This document shows, in pieces, positions 1-7,056 of a stretch of 8,257 nucleotides of DNA. The first letter of the stretch is position 1, and each line of letters starts with the position of its first letter. Below the pieces are notes generated by a model, which saw only the letters and a list, made by a program, of their open reading frames with translations, ran no database searches and was not told the origin of the DNA. The position numbers and the translations under genes are program-made. Source of the stretch: Lachnospiraceae bacterium (GTDB lineage Bacteria; Bacillota; Clostridia; Lachnospirales; Lachnospiraceae); NCBI GenBank assembly GCA_017958585.1, contig JAGDCK010000028.1:1-8257 (forward strand), in the 5' to 3' direction.

Positions 1-1191
1 ATCAAAATATCCTTCGGGATTTTCCTTGACCAAGTTCACAGCCTGGATTCCGTCCTCCGCATGGCTTGTCAAAACTCCGGCTTCCTCCAGCACATCCTTT
101 ACGATTATGGCATTTAATTCGTTGTCCTCTGCCACAAGGACTCTCTTTCCGGCCATTGAAACCTTGTCCTTTTTGACTGTTTCCTGTCCGACATTTTTGT
201 TTTTCGGGACGCGCTTTCCTGTGGTCCTGAGGGACAATACAAATGTCACCGTTGTTCCCTCGCCCTCCGTGCTCTCTATCTCGATGGTGCCTCCGATCAG
301 TTCTATCAGGTGCTTCGTGATATATAGTCCCAGACCCGTTCCCGATATCTTGTTCTCGGTGACGGTGCGCTGTCTGGTAAACTCCTCAAACACGTGAGGC
401 AGATACTCCTTTGATATTCCAAGCCCCGTATCGCTTATGACCGTCTTGTAGGAATTGCTTCCCTTCTCCTCACCGGGTATCTCACTTATATCCATGGTGA
501 TGGAGCCACCCTCGGGGGTATATTTCACGGCATTTCCAAGGACATTTAAATATATCCGCCTGAGTTTTGCCGTATCGCAATAGACTTCGTTGTGAAGCAC
601 ATCAAAGTTCACATTGAAATCCAGTTTTTTCTCTTTCATGGATTCGTCAAACACAACGGATACGGAATCACAGAATTCGTCCAGGTTGATGACAGTGGAA
701 TCGTCATATACTACTTCCCCGCTCTCAAGCCTGGATACCTCCAGCACATCATCCATAAGTTCTATGAGATACTTTGTGGAAACCTGAATGTTTTCGATGT
801 ACTGATCCGTCTTGTCGTCGTTTTTGTGTTTTTTTAACATATCCGCAAATCCCATGATGGCGCTTATGGGAGTTCTGATGTCGTGGGACATGTTGAATAA
901 AAATGTTGTCTTTGCACGGTTAGCCTGTTCAGCTTCGATCCTTGCCTGCTCCAGTTCGTTCTTGGCCTTTGCAAGTGTGTGGCTGAACTTGAGCTGACAG
1001 ATCACCATCAGGATCCATGTGATCCACATGTACAAAAACATATGGATCGTCTCCTTATAAACCGTCGCAACTTCCGTAAATGTTTTCCCCTCACCCATAC
1101 GCACCAAAAAGTACGCTATGTTCCCCATGGCAAGAATGATCGTAAATCCGGTGATGATAAAGATCTGAATCTTTTTGATCCTGGAATTCAT
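1..1191 (-). CDS. Hybrid sensor histidine kinase, 3' end cut by the window edge (397 residues visible)
   Basis: Membrane sensor kinase expected to autophosphorylate on His and pass phosphate to its own receiver domain. Two hydrophobic segments (about residues 8-30 and 48-68) enclose only ~17 residues of loop, so there is no real extracellular sensor. A short coiled coil (about 72-95, ELEQARIEAEQANRAK) leads to the HisKA box MSHDIRTP with phosphoacceptor H103. The ATPase domain shows the N box (N220 in GNAVKYT), G1 (DTGLGI, 254-259) and G2 (GTGLGL, 284-289). A receiver domain begins near 349 with its acidic pair E355/D356. The window ends at residue 397, a few residues before the expected phospho-aspartate. 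The ATG at 1191 is chosen because a GGAGG lies 7 nt upstream. It is the first gene after the chitinase terminator, so it is probably transcribed separately. The ligand and the cognate output are unknown. Confidence 0.93.
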   Translation of the reverse strand, partial: MNSRIKKIQIFIITGFTIILAMGNIAYFLVRMGEGKTFTEVATVYKETIHMFLYMWITWILMVICQLKFSHTLAKAKNELEQARIEAEQANRAKTTFLFNMSHDIRTPISAIMGFADMLKKHKNDDKTDQYIENIQVSTKYLIELMDDVLEVSRLESGEVVYDDSTVINLDEFCDSVSVVFDESMKEKKLDFNVNFDVLHNEVYCDTAKLRRIYLNVLGNAVKYTPEGGSITMDISEIPGEEKGSNSYKTVISDTGLGISKEYLPHVFEEFTRQRTVTENKISGTGLGLYITKHLIELIGGTIEIESTEGEGTTVTFVLSLRTTGKRVPKNKNVGQETVKKDKVSMAGKRVLVAEDNELNAIIVKDVLEEAGVLTSHAEDGIQAVNLVKENPEGYFD

Positions 1192-1226
1192 GAAATACCT
1201 CCGAAATTTTACAAACATACAGTTTA

Positions 1227-1254
1227 ATAATACACTAAAAATCGGACTTGTATA
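1227..1254 (-). promoter_or_regulatory. Candidate sigma-70-type promoter for the partial histidine kinase
   Basis: On the minus strand, a -35-like TATACA (1254-1249) is followed after 16 nt by a -10-like TATTAT (1232-1227, one mismatch to TATAAT). It sits between the chitinase terminator and the kinase start, about 35 nt upstream of the ATG. The -35 match is only 4 of 6, in AT-rich DNA where chance matches are common. Confidence 0.4.
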
Positions 1255-1266
1255 GAAAAAAATTAG

Positions 1267-1304
1267 AAAAAGGACCGTAAATTTGATAATTTACAATCCT
1301 TTTT
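1267..1304 (-). terminator. Rho-independent terminator after the chitinase gene
   Basis: An inverted repeat with arms AAAAAGGA (1267-1274) and TCCTTTTT (1297-1304) continues, after a 2-nt internal mismatch, with GTAAATT pairing with AATTTAC around a 4-nt loop. Read on the minus strand, the stem ends in a U run followed by a second U-rich stretch (CTAATTTTTTT), about 40 nt past the chitinase stop. The stem is near-symmetric and could also stop transcripts on the plus strand, though no plus-strand gene is seen here. Confidence 0.8.
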
Positions 1305-1342
1305 CCCATAATCTCACTTATTTCATAAATTCAGGCTAAGTT

Positions 1343-4300
1343 TTATTCGTTATATACCTTCCAAGGACCCCATTCTCCCTGGGTGGTGGGATTGGTATTT
1401 AAGTTCCACCAGCTTGCACGGTATACCACTCCGTTGTAAACAGCGATGTCGCCTCCAACGTAAACTGTGCCAGCATCCCAAGCAGGATATGCGGAAGTAT
1501 CATTTCCACCGGTCTCTCCTGAGTTATCGTTTCCTGAATCTCCGTTTCCTGCGTCTCCGGAACCTGTATCACCTGAACCGTTGTCGCCTGAGCCCGTATC
1601 ACCGCTCTCACCGTTTCCGTTTCCTTCATCACCAGAACCGGTATTTCCGCCTTCATTATTTCCGCTTCCTTCATCGCCGGAACCGGTGTTGCCATCTATC
1701 TCATCCATAAGGGCACTCATTGCTCTGCCCCAGGCATATCCGTTTGTGGCATCCCAGTTGATGGACCAGGTCATGACGCTCTTTAACTCTGAGTATGCAC
1801 GAGGAACGGTAAAGTTTCCTGAGCTTGTTCCGTTTACAAGCGAAAGGATCGCGGTCCTCAAGGTATCGTTTGATACATATCCGCTGCCTGCAGCTCTTGA
1901 GATGCTGGGAACTCCAACTCCCACCTGACTGTCATCAAGACCTGCTTCAATGATCAGTGTAGTAAGTGAAGTGATAAAATCAGCGGTTCCGGGATTTACC
2001 ACTCCTCCGCCGTATCCGATCATGCTTCCGGAATTATAATACTGAGGGTAGCAAACAGTCAAAATATCCTTTATCGAAATAGCAAGTCTCAGATACGATG
2101 TGGTAATATCATTTGCAGAGATCCTGTCCGCCTGCAGGTAATATGTTTCCGGTGCCATTGTGATGATAAAATCATCTCCAAAGTGGTCGTGAACAGTTCT
2201 GAGAGCCCCTGCGATATAATCAACACCTGCCACTGCAGAGCCTTCCAGATCGATATCAACTCCCTCAAAACCATACTCTTCGATGATATTTATGAGTCCG
2301 TTTGCAAATCTGTCTGCTGAAGTCGCATCATTGATGGTGATCCTGCCCTCAGCTCCTCCGACAGAGATGATCACATGCTGTCCGTTTTCTTTTAAAGTTC
2401 TGATGTCGTTTATAAACTGTGCCTTTGAATATCCGCCCAGAGCATTCGACAGATCACCGTCTATCTCAAATGTCACTTCCCCGGGTGTGGAAGTGTTACC
2501 TGTAAATGCCACGCAGATCAGATCATAATAGTCGGGAACATCTGAAAGTCTGAGAGCCGTTGAACCGTTAAGGAAGTTATGCCAATATCCTGTAACTATA
2601 TGGTCTCCAAGGAGTGTGCTTCCTGTGTAATTGTTTCCGCTTCCCTCATCGTCTGAGCCGGTATTGCCACTTTCTCCGTTACCGCCTTCGTTTCCGTTAT
2701 CTCCGGTTCCTTCGTTGCCGCTTCCTTCATCACCCGAACCGGCATCCCCGGTATTTCCGTCACCTGTACCTGTTTCTCCTGTGTTTGTATTTCCGTTGTC
2801 TGTTCCGGGTATCAGATCACTTCTGAGGCTCCACAATACAAAAGCTGCGGTGGGAGTCCATGCTATATTCGAATTATGAACATAAGTACATTCGTATACA
2901 TTTCCCTCGTATACAACCAGGTCTCCGAGTTTATAGGATACATTGTCAGCGCTCCATGCGGGATAGTTACCTGTGGGAGTCTGCTGTCCTTCATCACCTG
3001 AGCCTGTATTTCCGCTTCCTTCGTTTCCGCTTCCTTCATTTCCGGCATCACCGTTTCCGCTTCCATCATCACTGCTTCCGGTATCTCCGGTATTTCCGTT
3101 ATCCCCGGTCTCTCCGGTTTCAGAGCCGTTATTCTGATCATCGCCTGAAGATCCGCTGTCATCTCCCGAGCCGTTATCCACATTTGCGCCTTCGCCGTAG
3201 ATTACTTGACTTCCAAACTCATCAAGAGTCTTTAAAACTCTCTCTGTCATGGATACGCCTTCGATATCATTTACATCTGCGCTTCCGGATACATTCAGTG
3301 TAAATGTATGACTTGCACCGGGCTTCATGGACTTAGCTGCATAAACTCCCGACAGATCAAGAACAGTAGTATTTCCGCTTGTGAAAACCGCACCGCACTC
3401 GCTTCCTGCAGTAAGGGTCTTTCCGCTCTTGGTCTCGATATAAAGCTTGGGATTAAGGATGGTCTTTTGGAAAAGTTCTGCATCCTTTAAAGCTGTATTT
3501 GATTCTTTTGCCTGTTCGTTGTTTTTGATCGTGAAAGTATAAGTCGAGCCTGATGCGGTTATTGTCATTGATGCCGCAGGAGTGTGAACCACGATCTCAT
3601 TTGCGGGAAGGGCAGCATTTCCGTACAGAGACTGCTTCATGGTCCTTGTGATGGAATTGGCACTGTCAAGAGATGCCATCCATGAGATAAGTCCTCCAAG
3701 ACCGTTTGCCTTTACATATGCGCCCTTTGCGGCTACGCTTCGCTCATTGTCACAGGTAAAGAAATATCCTGTGTCCGGATTATAATAGTAAGCGGCTTCC
3801 GCAACTTCGTCATAGTATTCTTTGAGTCCGTACTGAGCCTTTAAACTGTCGATGGCGCCATATGCAAATGTACCGCTGGTGGTGCCGTCGGCACTCTTTA
3901 CGGAATTAGGCTGTGCAGTGGCGTAAAGTCCGGGGTGTGCAGGATCGGGACCGTCATTTAAAACTCCCGCCCAGCCTCTGGTATAGGGTGCCACGCCGAT
4001 AACGATCTTTGAATAATCGATGGAGTTTCCGTAAGTATTTTTCAGATACTGCACACATGTATCCACTGAGAACACACCGTCTTTTTGTGTCTCATGGTCA
4101 TATGCGGGATTTGTATAAAGCGCTGTCTGGTGACCTGTATATGAGTTCCATGCTCCGTTAAGGTCATAGGTCATCATATTCAAAAAATCAACCACATCAA
4201 GCACTTCATCATAGTTTATCTTTGCCATCATTGCAGGCGATGCGCTCATGGCAGCGGAAAGTTCATAATATTTTCCGTTTTTGTTTCCAAGCTCATCTAG

Positions 4301-4948
4301 TTTTTCTCTGATCGCTCTTAACAAAAGTGTGAAGTTCTGTGTATCCGCCTCACTTCCTCTGCATCCCTCATCGATGGTAACACCGTTACCTGCAGGGTCG
4401 GAAGCTCTCACACTTGTGGGATATTCCCAGTCGATATCGACAAAATCGTAACCCAAATAGTCCACAAACTTTGCGATGTTTTCCGCAAAATGCGCTCTCT
4501 TTGCAGGATCGGCCGCGACAGCGCCAAAGTCGCCGCTTCTGGTCCAGCCGCCCACTGATATTCCGATCTTCATGTTTGGATACTTTGAACGGAGTATACT
4601 CATGGCCCCCAGAACCCCCGCATAGGGTTCGCCGTAAGTAATACCCTGCTGTTCAGGCAGAATTGCCAGAAAATCCGCATGCTCATCACACAGAACCAAG
4701 TCCCCGTTGGCATCCATGTCAAGGAATGCGAAATTTAAATGCGTGATCTGACTTCCGTCGATCAGACCGGGATAGAAATAATTCTGTCCCGAATAGATGG
4801 ACCACTCACCGTAATACATTACATTGCGGTAAGCAGGTGAAGAACTGCCGTTTCCGGCAGCCTCAGCCTTGATTGAGCCACCGCCGAATATGCCGGTGAA
4901 CGCAAACAAAGCAGCCGTGAGTAACCCTAACACACGTCTTTTTTTCAT
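1343..4948 (-). CDS. Secreted modular chitinase with two GH18 domains and two CBM5/12 modules (1201 residues)
   Basis: Predicted to hydrolyse beta-1,4-GlcNAc chains of chitin outside the cell. The order is: signal peptide 1-30 (KKRR, hydrophobic core, AEA cleavage site); GH18 domain 1 at about 40-441; unassigned beta-rich module about 450-588; acidic linker; CBM5/12 about 660-710; acidic linker; GH18 domain 2 about 783-1085; acidic linker; CBM5/12 about 1153-1201. Domain 1 has SVGGW (131-135), the DxxDxDxE motif D168/D171/D173/E175 (E175 as acid), MTYD (259-262), YTRGW (322-326) and W423, resembling subfamily A enzymes such as Bacillus ChiA1. Domain 2 has SVGG (862-865), EGVDIDLEG with acid E902, MAPE (931-934), YPQYYN (967-972) and W1061, resembling ChiD-like subfamily B. 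No LPxTG sortase signal or S-layer domain is seen, so free secretion or binding to substrate is expected. The ATG at 4948 has an AAGGAGG 6 nt upstream. Dual GH18 enzymes are known, but this exact module order is unusual. Confidence 0.95.
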   Translation of the reverse strand: MKKRRVLGLLTAALFAFTGIFGGGSIKAEAAGNGSSSPAYRNVMYYGEWSIYSGQNYFYPGLIDGSQITHLNFAFLDMDANGDLVLCDEHADFLAILPEQQGITYGEPYAGVLGAMSILRSKYPNMKIGISVGGWTRSGDFGAVAADPAKRAHFAENIAKFVDYLGYDFVDIDWEYPTSVRASDPAGNGVTIDEGCRGSEADTQNFTLLLRAIREKLDELGNKNGKYYELSAAMSASPAMMAKINYDEVLDVVDFLNMMTYDLNGAWNSYTGHQTALYTNPAYDHETQKDGVFSVDTCVQYLKNTYGNSIDYSKIVIGVAPYTRGWAGVLNDGPDPAHPGLYATAQPNSVKSADGTTSGTFAYGAIDSLKAQYGLKEYYDEVAEAAYYYNPDTGYFFTCDNERSVAAKGAYVKANGLGGLISWMASLDSANSITRTMKQSLYGNAALPANEIVVHTPAASMTITASGSTYTFTIKNNEQAKESNTALKDAELFQKTILNPKLYIETKSGKTLTAGSECGAVFTSGNTTVLDLSGVYAAKSMKPGASHTFTLNVSGSADVNDIEGVSMTERVLKTLDEFGSQVIYGEGANVDNGSGDDSGSSGDDQNNGSETGETGDNGNTGDTGSSDDGSGNGDAGNEGSGNEGSGNTGSGDEGQQTPTGNYPAWSADNVSYKLGDLVVYEGNVYECTYVHNSNIAWTPTAAFVLWSLRSDLIPGTDNGNTNTGETGTGDGNTGDAGSGDEGSGNEGTGDNGNEGGNGESGNTGSDDEGSGNNYTGSTLLGDHIVTGYWHNFLNGSTALRLSDVPDYYDLICVAFTGNTSTPGEVTFEIDGDLSNALGGYSKAQFINDIRTLKENGQHVIISVGGAEGRITINDATSADRFANGLINIIEEYGFEGVDIDLEGSAVAGVDYIAGALRTVHDHFGDDFIITMAPETYYLQADRISANDITTSYLRLAISIKDILTVCYPQYYNSGSMIGYGGGVVNPGTADFITSLTTLIIEAGLDDSQVGVGVPSISRAAGSGYVSNDTLRTAILSLVNGTSSGNFTVPRAYSELKSVMTWSINWDATNGYAWGRAMSALMDEIDGNTGSGDEGSGNNEGGNTGSGDEGNGNGESGDTGSGDNGSGDTGSGDAGNGDSGNDNSGETGGNDTSAYPAWDAGTVYVGGDIAVYNGVVYRASWWNLNTNPTTQGEWGPWKVYNE
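1496..1693 (-). repeat. Linker 3 repeat, encoding acidic Gly/Ser/Asp/Asn/Glu-rich segment
   Basis: Codes for residues about 1086-1151 of the chitinase, between GH18 domain 2 and the last chitin-binding module. It consists of degenerate units such as GSGDEGSGN and GSGDTGSGD. It has almost no Pro, unlike common Pro/Thr linkers, and carries a high negative charge. At DNA level the plus strand repeats a unit close to CCTTCATCACCAGAACCGGT (near 1623 and, with changes, near 1669), which also recurs in the other two linkers. Confidence 0.85.
2621..2809 (-). repeat. Linker 2 repeat, encoding acidic Gly/Asn/Asp/Glu/Thr-rich segment
   Basis: Codes for residues about 714-776, between the first chitin-binding module and GH18 domain 2. 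The composition and units (GSGDEGSGNEG, TGDNGNEGG) match linkers 1 and 3, and a variant of the same ~25-nt DNA unit is visible near 2726. It probably acts as a flexible, hydrated spacer between modules. Confidence 0.85.
2975..3178 (-). repeat. Linker 1 repeat, encoding acidic Gly/Ser/Asp/Asn-rich segment
   Basis: Codes for residues about 591-658, between the unassigned beta-rich module and the first chitin-binding module. It starts with Asp/Ser-rich sequence (GSGDDSGSSGDD) and passes into GSGNEGSGN-type units like those of the other linkers. A copy of the shared ~25-nt DNA unit lies near 2990. Confidence 0.85.
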
Positions 4949-4954
4949 GTTTTT

Positions 4955-4961
4955 CCTCCTT
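4955..4961 (-). promoter_or_regulatory. Ribosome binding site of the chitinase gene
   Basis: A perfect AAGGAGG on the minus strand lies 6 nt upstream of the ATG at 4948. It fixes the start directly in front of a typical signal peptide and suggests strong translation. Confidence 0.85.
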
Positions 4962-5110
4962 ATACATTAAAAAGCAGTTTCCCCAAAGCCCTCTGCAATT
5001 AAGTATATAAGGTTTTATTCAAAAAAAATATGAATCACTTTGTCTGTTTTTGAAAAATTTTGTTGTCAAATATAAGTTGTGTGAATTTTACTTTTAATAT
5101 ATATTATTTG
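4962..5110 (-). promoter_or_regulatory. AT-rich upstream region of the chitinase gene, promoter not resolved
   Basis: The 227-nt gap between the 7-TM kinase stop and the chitinase start is very AT-rich and holds no ORF. A good -10-like TATACT is present at 5007-5002 but lacks a matching -35. A perfect TTGACA at 5069-5064 lacks a -10 at 16-19 nt. The chitinase may use a weak or activator-dependent promoter here. I saw no convincing terminator for the upstream kinase gene, so read-through is also possible. Confidence 0.35.
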
Positions 5111-5175
5111 CTCAACATTTTTGTTTCGTCATGAATCACGGATAAATAAAAACAAAGAATGTCGCTGTATTTTTA

Positions 5176-7044
5176 TCACCCTAAATACTTCTTTAACATT
5201 GCCTCCAGATCCTTACCGATAACGGGTTTACTGAGATAATCCGTAAATCCTGCCTCGATGTACTGTTCCCTGCTTCCTGCTATGGCATTGGCGGTAAGGG
5301 CGATGTATGCGCTGTTTCTGCACCTGTTCTCGCTCATGTTTCTGGCAATGTCCAAAGTTTCCTTGCCGCTCATTCCCATCATCATATCATCAAGCAGGAT
5401 CACATCGTAGTGCTTGTTCTTTATCTTTTCAAGGCACTCGGGGCCACTGGTGGCAGTGTCCACATTTATGCCCGTTCGCTTTAGGAGGTTTACTGCAACA
5501 ACAATATTCATCTTATTGTCATCCACCACAAGCACACTTGCGTTTGGAGCGGTAAAAACATCCTCCTCCACTCTGTTCTCGGATTTTGCCTCCTCCATGT
5601 AGTTTTCTCTGCTTAAAGGACCAATCTCTGCCCAGTCCTCAACGTTTTGTGGAATCTCAACAGAAAACTCGGAGCCTTTCTCGTATTCGCTCTCCACCGT
5701 TATCTTGCCGCCCATCATCTTTACAAGTCTCTCGGTGATGGCAAGGCCAAGGCCGGTTCCTTCCACGCCTTTGTTTCTGTCATAATCAAGGCGCTCAAAG
5801 TTTCCGAAAAGCTTCTTTTTATCCTCCGGCTTTATTCCTATTCCGGTATCACGAACGCTTATTTTTACAAGCACTCTGTCATGAGCCAGAACGTCATAAC
5901 TCATTTTTAATGTAACCGACCCATTTGGGGTGTATTTTATGGCATTATTTAAGAGATTGATTATTATCTGTTTTACTCTGACATCGTCTCCTATCACAAG
6001 TTCGGGCAGCGACGTATCCACATCCACCAGAAAATCCAGTCCCTTTTCCTCCGCCTTCATGTAGAACATTGTGACGATCTCATCTATGAGGGGTTTTAAC
6101 TTGTATACGGAATTTACGATCTCCATCTTGCCGGACTCGATCCTGGAAAAATCAAGGATTCCGTTTATAATGGCAAGAAGTGTCTCGCTGGCACGTCTGA
6201 TGTTGATGGAATAAAATCTCACGTTGGGGTCTTCAGATTCACGAAGCACCATCTCGTTCATACCCATAATGGCATTTATCGGGGTTCTGATCTCGTGGGA
6301 CATATTTGCAAGAAACTCGGATTTTGCGCGGTTTGCATCCTCCGCGTCAACCCTTGCCTGCTCCAGCGCATTCATGGTCAGCTGAAGTTTTACATAATCC
6401 GGCGTCTCCAGGGAGAACAGGATTATGACCAGAGCAATTCCTATGGCAACACCGCTTAAGAGGACATTGGGGATGATGAACATCTGGATAAGGACAAATA
6501 CCAGCATCAATACAACATAGAAAATGGTAGAGACCTTCTGGCGTGTCTCCATCTCTCTTCCGTGGAGCACAACCATAAACGCAGAATACAGTACATAATA
6601 GTAAGCCGTGGCAGTGGACACCAGATAAAGCGGACCGTGTACGTAACCCGTCTCCACGAAATCAAAGAGAAATCCATAAGGGAGATTGATAAAAGCCATA
6701 ACGAGATAAACCAGGCAGATCACAGTGTTTACCGGGGTGGACGCAGGCTCATTGTTTTTGGTTGTAAAGGTTTTGATATATTTTGCAAAGAAATACGCAA
6801 GAACAACAAGGGATGCAAAGTTTGATCCGTTCAGCATCATGTTGATAAGCCTTGGGACGCGTTCATAATAACTGATCCCCACAGCGGAGGCGATATCCGT
6901 GGCAATGAATACCAGGGTTAGCAGCTCCAGCTGGCGGAACTGCCTGTTTAAGACATTTTCCGCATTATATTGAAATATATGAAAAATATAGATCATCAGT
7001 ACGAAGACAAATGATACTATCTCAAAGTCAATATTATAGAGCAT
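5176..7044 (-). CDS. Seven-TM hybrid sensor histidine kinase with C-terminal receiver (622 residues)
   Basis: Predicted membrane sensor that autophosphorylates and then phosphorylates its own receiver. Residues 1-211 hold about seven hydrophobic segments (roughly 7-26, 39-58, 76-95, 105-126, 138-163, 171-190, 195-211) with short loops and no extracellular domain. A coiled coil (about 218-243) leads to the HisKA box MSHEIRTP with H250. The ATPase domain has N367 (LLNNAIKYT), DTGIGI (399-404) and GTGLGL (429-434). The receiver (about 503-620) has D508/D509, phospho-Asp D552, T584 (ALTANA) and K606 (SKP). After D552 the usual MMPxM is MMMGM, so the conserved Pro is Met. The ATG at 7044 is preferred over the in-frame GTG at 7050, because the AGGAG is 7 nt from the ATG but only 1 nt from the GTG. 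The gene lies 12 nt after the diguanylate cyclase stop and is probably co-transcribed with it. No DNA-binding output domain is present, so a separate HPt or response regulator must act downstream. Confidence 0.94.
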   Translation of the reverse strand: MLYNIDFEIVSFVFVLMIYIFHIFQYNAENVLNRQFRQLELLTLVFIATDIASAVGISYYERVPRLINMMLNGSNFASLVVLAYFFAKYIKTFTTKNNEPASTPVNTVICLVYLVMAFINLPYGFLFDFVETGYVHGPLYLVSTATAYYYVLYSAFMVVLHGREMETRQKVSTIFYVVLMLVFVLIQMFIIPNVLLSGVAIGIALVIILFSLETPDYVKLQLTMNALEQARVDAEDANRAKSEFLANMSHEIRTPINAIMGMNEMVLRESEDPNVRFYSINIRRASETLLAIINGILDFSRIESGKMEIVNSVYKLKPLIDEIVTMFYMKAEEKGLDFLVDVDTSLPELVIGDDVRVKQIIINLLNNAIKYTPNGSVTLKMSYDVLAHDRVLVKISVRDTGIGIKPEDKKKLFGNFERLDYDRNKGVEGTGLGLAITERLVKMMGGKITVESEYEKGSEFSVEIPQNVEDWAEIGPLSRENYMEEAKSENRVEEDVFTAPNASVLVVDDNKMNIVVAVNLLKRTGINVDTATSGPECLEKIKNKHYDVILLDDMMMGMSGKETLDIARNMSENRCRNSAYIALTANAIAGSREQYIEAGFTDYLSKPVIGKDLEAMLKKYLG

Positions 7045-7051
7045 TGCCACT

Positions 7052-7056
7052 CTCCT
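7052..7056 (-). promoter_or_regulatory. Ribosome binding site that sets the start of the 7-TM kinase
   Basis: AGGAG within TTAGAGGAGA lies 7 nt before the ATG at 7044, and the stop TAG of the cyclase gene (7059-7057) abuts it. Initiation at the ATG is therefore more likely than at the GTG at 7050. Termination of the upstream gene over this site suggests translational coupling. Confidence 0.75.

Noticed and set aside
26..1227. Plus-strand open frames over the partial histidine kinase
   Set aside because: The minus frame encodes an unbroken kinase with all boxes in order, so the plus frames are shadows.
1414..1928. Long plus-strand open frames over the chitinase linker and GH18 domain 2 region
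   Set aside because: They arise from low-complexity repeat DNA read on the opposite strand; they give Pro/Ser/Phe- or Arg/His-rich proteins with no ribosome site or domain.
1496..3178. Regular repeats as a CRISPR array
   Set aside because: The repeats are degenerate, in frame and encode linker peptide; there are no uniform unique spacers.
2614..3303. Plus-strand open frames opposite linkers 1 and 2
   Set aside because: Same cause: shadows of the Gly/Ser/Asp repeats, rich in Arg/Tyr/Phe/Leu, fully inside a clear chitinase gene.
5100..5175. Possible terminator after the 7-TM kinase, with TTTGTTT and AAACAAA arms
   Set aside because: The stem is only 7 weak A/T pairs with a long asymmetric interior and no U run at the right place.
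7048..7050. GTG as the start of the 7-TM kinase
   Set aside because: The ribosome site would be only 1 nt away; the ATG six bases further on has ideal spacing.
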